DNA of 35,627 nt from Bacteroidales bacterium. GTDB lineage: Bacteria; Bacteroidota; Bacteroidia; Bacteroidales; GWA2-32-17. Below the pieces are notes generated by a model, which saw only the letters and a program-made list of their open reading frames with translations, did not search any database and was not told the origin of the DNA. How positions within the stretch are numbered: the stretch's first letter is position 1; every line of letters starts with the position of its first letter. A program made the translations under genes and the position numbers. The stretch covers positions 1-35,627 of the forward strand of contig JAOAFV010000040.1 in the NCBI GenBank assembly GCA_026416095.1, in the 5' to 3' direction. Of this stretch, positions 33,936-35,627 are shown one piece after another.

Positions 33936-34517
33936 TTATTCAATTGTAATAAAATCTATTGTATGCATTCCAATGCATTTTGGACCTGCATATTCCGTAG
34001 AACGTAAATCAAAATTTCCTTTTTCATTAAATACCCAAACAATTTCATTATGGTATAATGGCAAAACTTGCATTTGAAAAACTAATGTATGATTTTTTCT
34101 GAATAAGCCAAAGCCATAAGTTAAATCGTTGCTGTAAACATCAAACAAAACTGGTTCATTTATCTTTAATTTTATTGGCTTAACACTATCGAGAGGTAAT
34201 CTTTTGTTATTTTTATCAATTATGTAATAATTACAACTATCAACTTCAATTTTTATTATTTGTTGAATGTCGGGTTTTTTAATTTTAATTTCGTTTTTTA
34301 CCCACGGCAAAGTATGCATAGTAAACAAATGAAGTGTAATACCAATAATTATTAGTATTACAAAGAAAGAATAAAATAAGCTTTTAGGAATAAAAGTTTT
34401 TTTATTAGCATCTTTAGTAACCATATAACCAAACCACGCAATAATTAACATTGCAATAATAGCATAAATAGTATACATTGCTATTAAGCCTTTAGCAACG
34501 ATATCTGTTGTTACCAT
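33936..34517 (-). CDS. Cytochrome c oxidase subunit II-like protein without CuA ligands
   Basis: The 193-residue protein has two N-terminal helices (about 11-33 and 47-66) and a periplasmic cupredoxin domain (about 85-193) like subunit II of haem-copper oxidases. The CuA positions are changed: the SxDVxH histidine is Tyr134 (SNDLTYGF), the two cysteines of CSEYCG are Ser173 and Ala177 (STEYAG), and the following His is Cys181; only Met184 remains. It therefore should not bind CuA, and would hold the complex together or accept electrons from quinol. It precedes the subunit I gene by 18 bases and follows the ferredoxin gene by 37. Confidence 0.75.
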   Translation of the reverse strand: MVTTDIVAKGLIAMYTIYAIIAMLIIAWFGYMVTKDANKKTFIPKSLFYSFFVILIIIGITLHLFTMHTLPWVKNEIKIKKPDIQQIIKIEVDSCNYYIIDKNNKRLPLDSVKPIKLKINEPVLFDVYSNDLTYGFGLFRKNHTLVFQMQVLPLYHNEIVWVFNEKGNFDLRSTEYAGPKCIGMHTIDFITIE

Positions 34518-34520
34518 AAA

Positions 34521-34542
34521 TTGAAATATTTTTGAAATATTT
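34521..34542. repeat. 11-bp tandem duplication before the subunit-II-like gene
   Basis: TTGAAATATTT occurs twice in direct succession (34521-34531, 34532-34542), a few bases upstream of the subunit-II-like start codon. It may simply be slippage in AT-rich DNA. Confidence 0.5.
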
Positions 34543-34554
34543 TATTAAGTTTTA

Positions 34555-35418
34555 TTATATCCATTCTTCCTTTAGTATTTCTCCTGCTATTGAAATAATA
34601 ACTTTTTTAATAGGCACCTTTCTATTAGTGTGTTCCATTGCTTCTTTTACAAAATGAAAAAGGCCACCACAACAGGGCACTTCCATCATTATAACCATAA
34701 TTGTATTTATTTTAGCTTCATTTATTAAAGTAATTATTTTTTCGATATAAATTTTTGTATTTTGATCGAGTTTAGGACAAGCGATAGTAATTGTTTTCCC
34801 TTTCATAAATTTTTTATGAAAATTGCCAAAAGCAAAAGCAGTGCAATCGGCAGCAATAATTAAATCGGCATTTTGAAAATATGGTGCATAAGGACTAATT
34901 AAATGTAATTGAATAGGCCATTGTCTCAACTCACTAAAATTTGTGAGGATATTATTATCCTGTGCTTTAAAGTTTTCTTCTTTAAAGTCAATAATTTGAG
35001 AGGCTGGACATGTGCATTGTTCACTATTATAATTATGTATTTCCTTTATTACATCATCAATATTAAAATTAAGGCTATTCTTATTTTTTAAAAGGAAATT
35101 AACTGCTTCGTTTAAGTATTGTGTCATACCATGAAGTTTTAGATGCTTAAGGTGAGCAATTAGCGTATTTTTACCGTGTTTTATAATGTTCTTAATAACT
35201 TCAATCTCGTTGTAAGGTTTTGCTTCTATCTCTTTTATTTCGATTGCACCTTCTGGACAAGAAGAAATACATGCACCCAATCCATCACAAAGTGTTTCAC
35301 TTATTAAACGAGCTTTACCATCTATTATTTGTATTGCTCCTTCTGGGCAATCGTTTGCACATAGTCCACAACCTGTACATTTTTCTTCGTTTATCTTAAT
35401 AATTTTTCTTTTACTCAT
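34555..35418 (-). CDS. Hcp-associated 4Fe-4S ferredoxin-type protein
   Basis: The 287-residue cytoplasmic protein starts with two ferredoxin motifs: a complete CTGCGLCANDCP (Cys14, 17, 20, 24) and a modified LCDGLGACISSCP (Cys44, 50, 54, one Cys fewer than canonical). A linker (about 60-160) and a C-terminal domain with conserved CxCP (CTCP), AADCTAFAFG, IACPKLD and VPCCGGLFHF motifs follow. Proteins with this layout are often found beside hcp in anaerobes and are thought to feed it electrons. It is the first gene of the operon ending with hcp. A TAACTTTA box lies 10-17 bases before the ATG, and a TGAT-N4-ATCA palindrome about 75 bases before. Confidence 0.85.
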   Translation of the reverse strand: MSKRKIIKINEEKCTGCGLCANDCPEGAIQIIDGKARLISETLCDGLGACISSCPEGAIEIKEIEAKPYNEIEVIKNIIKHGKNTLIAHLKHLKLHGMTQYLNEAVNFLLKNKNSLNFNIDDVIKEIHNYNSEQCTCPASQIIDFKEENFKAQDNNILTNFSELRQWPIQLHLISPYAPYFQNADLIIAADCTAFAFGNFHKKFMKGKTITIACPKLDQNTKIYIEKIITLINEAKINTIMVIMMEVPCCGGLFHFVKEAMEHTNRKVPIKKVIISIAGEILKEEWI

Positions 35419-35428
35419 AAGTTTTTTG

Positions 35429-35436
35429 TAAAGTTA
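35429..35436 (-). promoter_or_regulatory. Candidate -7 box of the NO/hydroxylamine operon
   Basis: The minus strand reads TAACTTTA then CAAAAAAC before the ATG at 35416-35418. It is one base off TAnnTTTG, but the 16 bases ATAACTTTACAAAAAA are identical to those before the aminotransferase gene (29454-29469), which supports a promoter role. Confidence 0.4.
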
Positions 35437-35491
35437 TTTAAGAATAATCCTGCAATTTATGACATTTTGCATCATTCTTGGAGTAACCTAT

Positions 35492-35505
35492 ATGATTTTA
35501 ATCAT
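35492..35505. promoter_or_regulatory. FNR/CRP-family-type operator
   Basis: ATGATTTTAATCAT contains TGAT-N4-ATCA, the core of FNR-type sites (TTGAT-N4-ATCAA). It lies about 60 bases upstream of the candidate -7 box and 16 bases after the stop codon of the next gene. In many anaerobes hcp is controlled by a CRP/FNR-family regulator (HcpR), so an activator site is likely. The regulator itself is not seen in the window. Confidence 0.5.
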
Positions 35506-35521
35506 AAAGTTATTTCCCCAA

Positions 35522-35627
35522 CTATTCATCTTCCGTTTCATCTTTTGCTGGTATGGTTTCCAGGAGTAAATTGTAAAAATATCTCATTAATGTATTTGAA
35601 ATATCCTGATTATTCAAAGCATTATAT
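35522..35627 (-). CDS. C-terminal end of an unknown gene, cut by the window edge
   Basis: A stop-free frame of 34 codons runs from the right edge to TAG at 35522-35524. It includes NTLMRYFYNLLLETIPAKDE and ends in TEDE. A helical stretch followed by an acidic tail would fit the end of a transcription regulator (for example TetR type), but this is a guess; no signature is visible. Confidence 0.45.
   Translation of the reverse strand, partial: YNALNNQDISNTLMRYFYNLLLETIPAKDETEDE

Noticed and set aside
1-35627. CRISPR arrays, rRNA genes, full-length IS elements, prophage
   Set aside because: No regularly spaced repeats, rRNA sequence, transposase or phage gene was seen.

Overview
The window comes from an AT-rich genome of the phylum Bacteroidota, most likely an anaerobic or facultative member of the Bacteroidales side of the phylum. 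The evidence is the conserved block pdxJ / CBS protein / nadK / DUF6089-type protein / uppS / bamA / ompH / ompH, two secreted peptidases with C-terminal type IX secretion (T9SS) sorting domains (motifs FPNPFED and FPNPAKD), a DUF5916 outer-membrane protein, promoters of the phylum type (TAnnTTTG at -7), class I Hcp, and pyruvate phosphate dikinase. Gene density is high, and many genes overlap by 1-20 bases.

Layout. 1-9817 (minus strand): an envelope-biogenesis block read right to left. It holds a CBS-domain protein, a small Omp85-like protein and nadK; then, behind its own promoter, three DUF6089-like barrel proteins, uppS, bamA, two OmpH/Skp chaperones, tRNA-Phe(GAA) and the first codons of rpsP at the left edge. 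9817-17683 (mostly plus): pdxJ, a possible 57-residue small ORF, a small barrel protein, aroQ (minus), xerD, ppdK and a secreted M1 peptidase that lacks an ATG start. 17835-20041 (minus): a LptF/LptG-type permease and tgt. 20057-21217: a gene-poor stretch with a decayed membrane-protein gene on the minus strand, interrupted by a 113-bp miniature inverted-repeat element. 21218-28147 (minus): xseB, xseA, a T9SS subtilase, the DUF5916 protein and purA. 28245-30108: a PLP aminotransferase (minus) and a divergent mntP (plus).

30571-35627 (minus): a likely four-gene operon for nitric oxide / hydroxylamine handling: a two-cluster ferredoxin-type protein, a cytochrome-oxidase-subunit-II-like protein that has lost its CuA ligands, a haem-copper oxidase subunit I related to NO reductase with Asp at the position of a metal-binding His, and Hcp. 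An FNR/CRP-type palindrome (TGAT-N4-ATCA) lies upstream of it. This is the most interesting functional unit in the window. The most interesting genome-dynamics observation is the interrupted pseudogene: removing the miniature element plus one AT copy restores an open frame across the insertion point.

All family assignments are from reading the sequence and from memory of the families. No searches were run.
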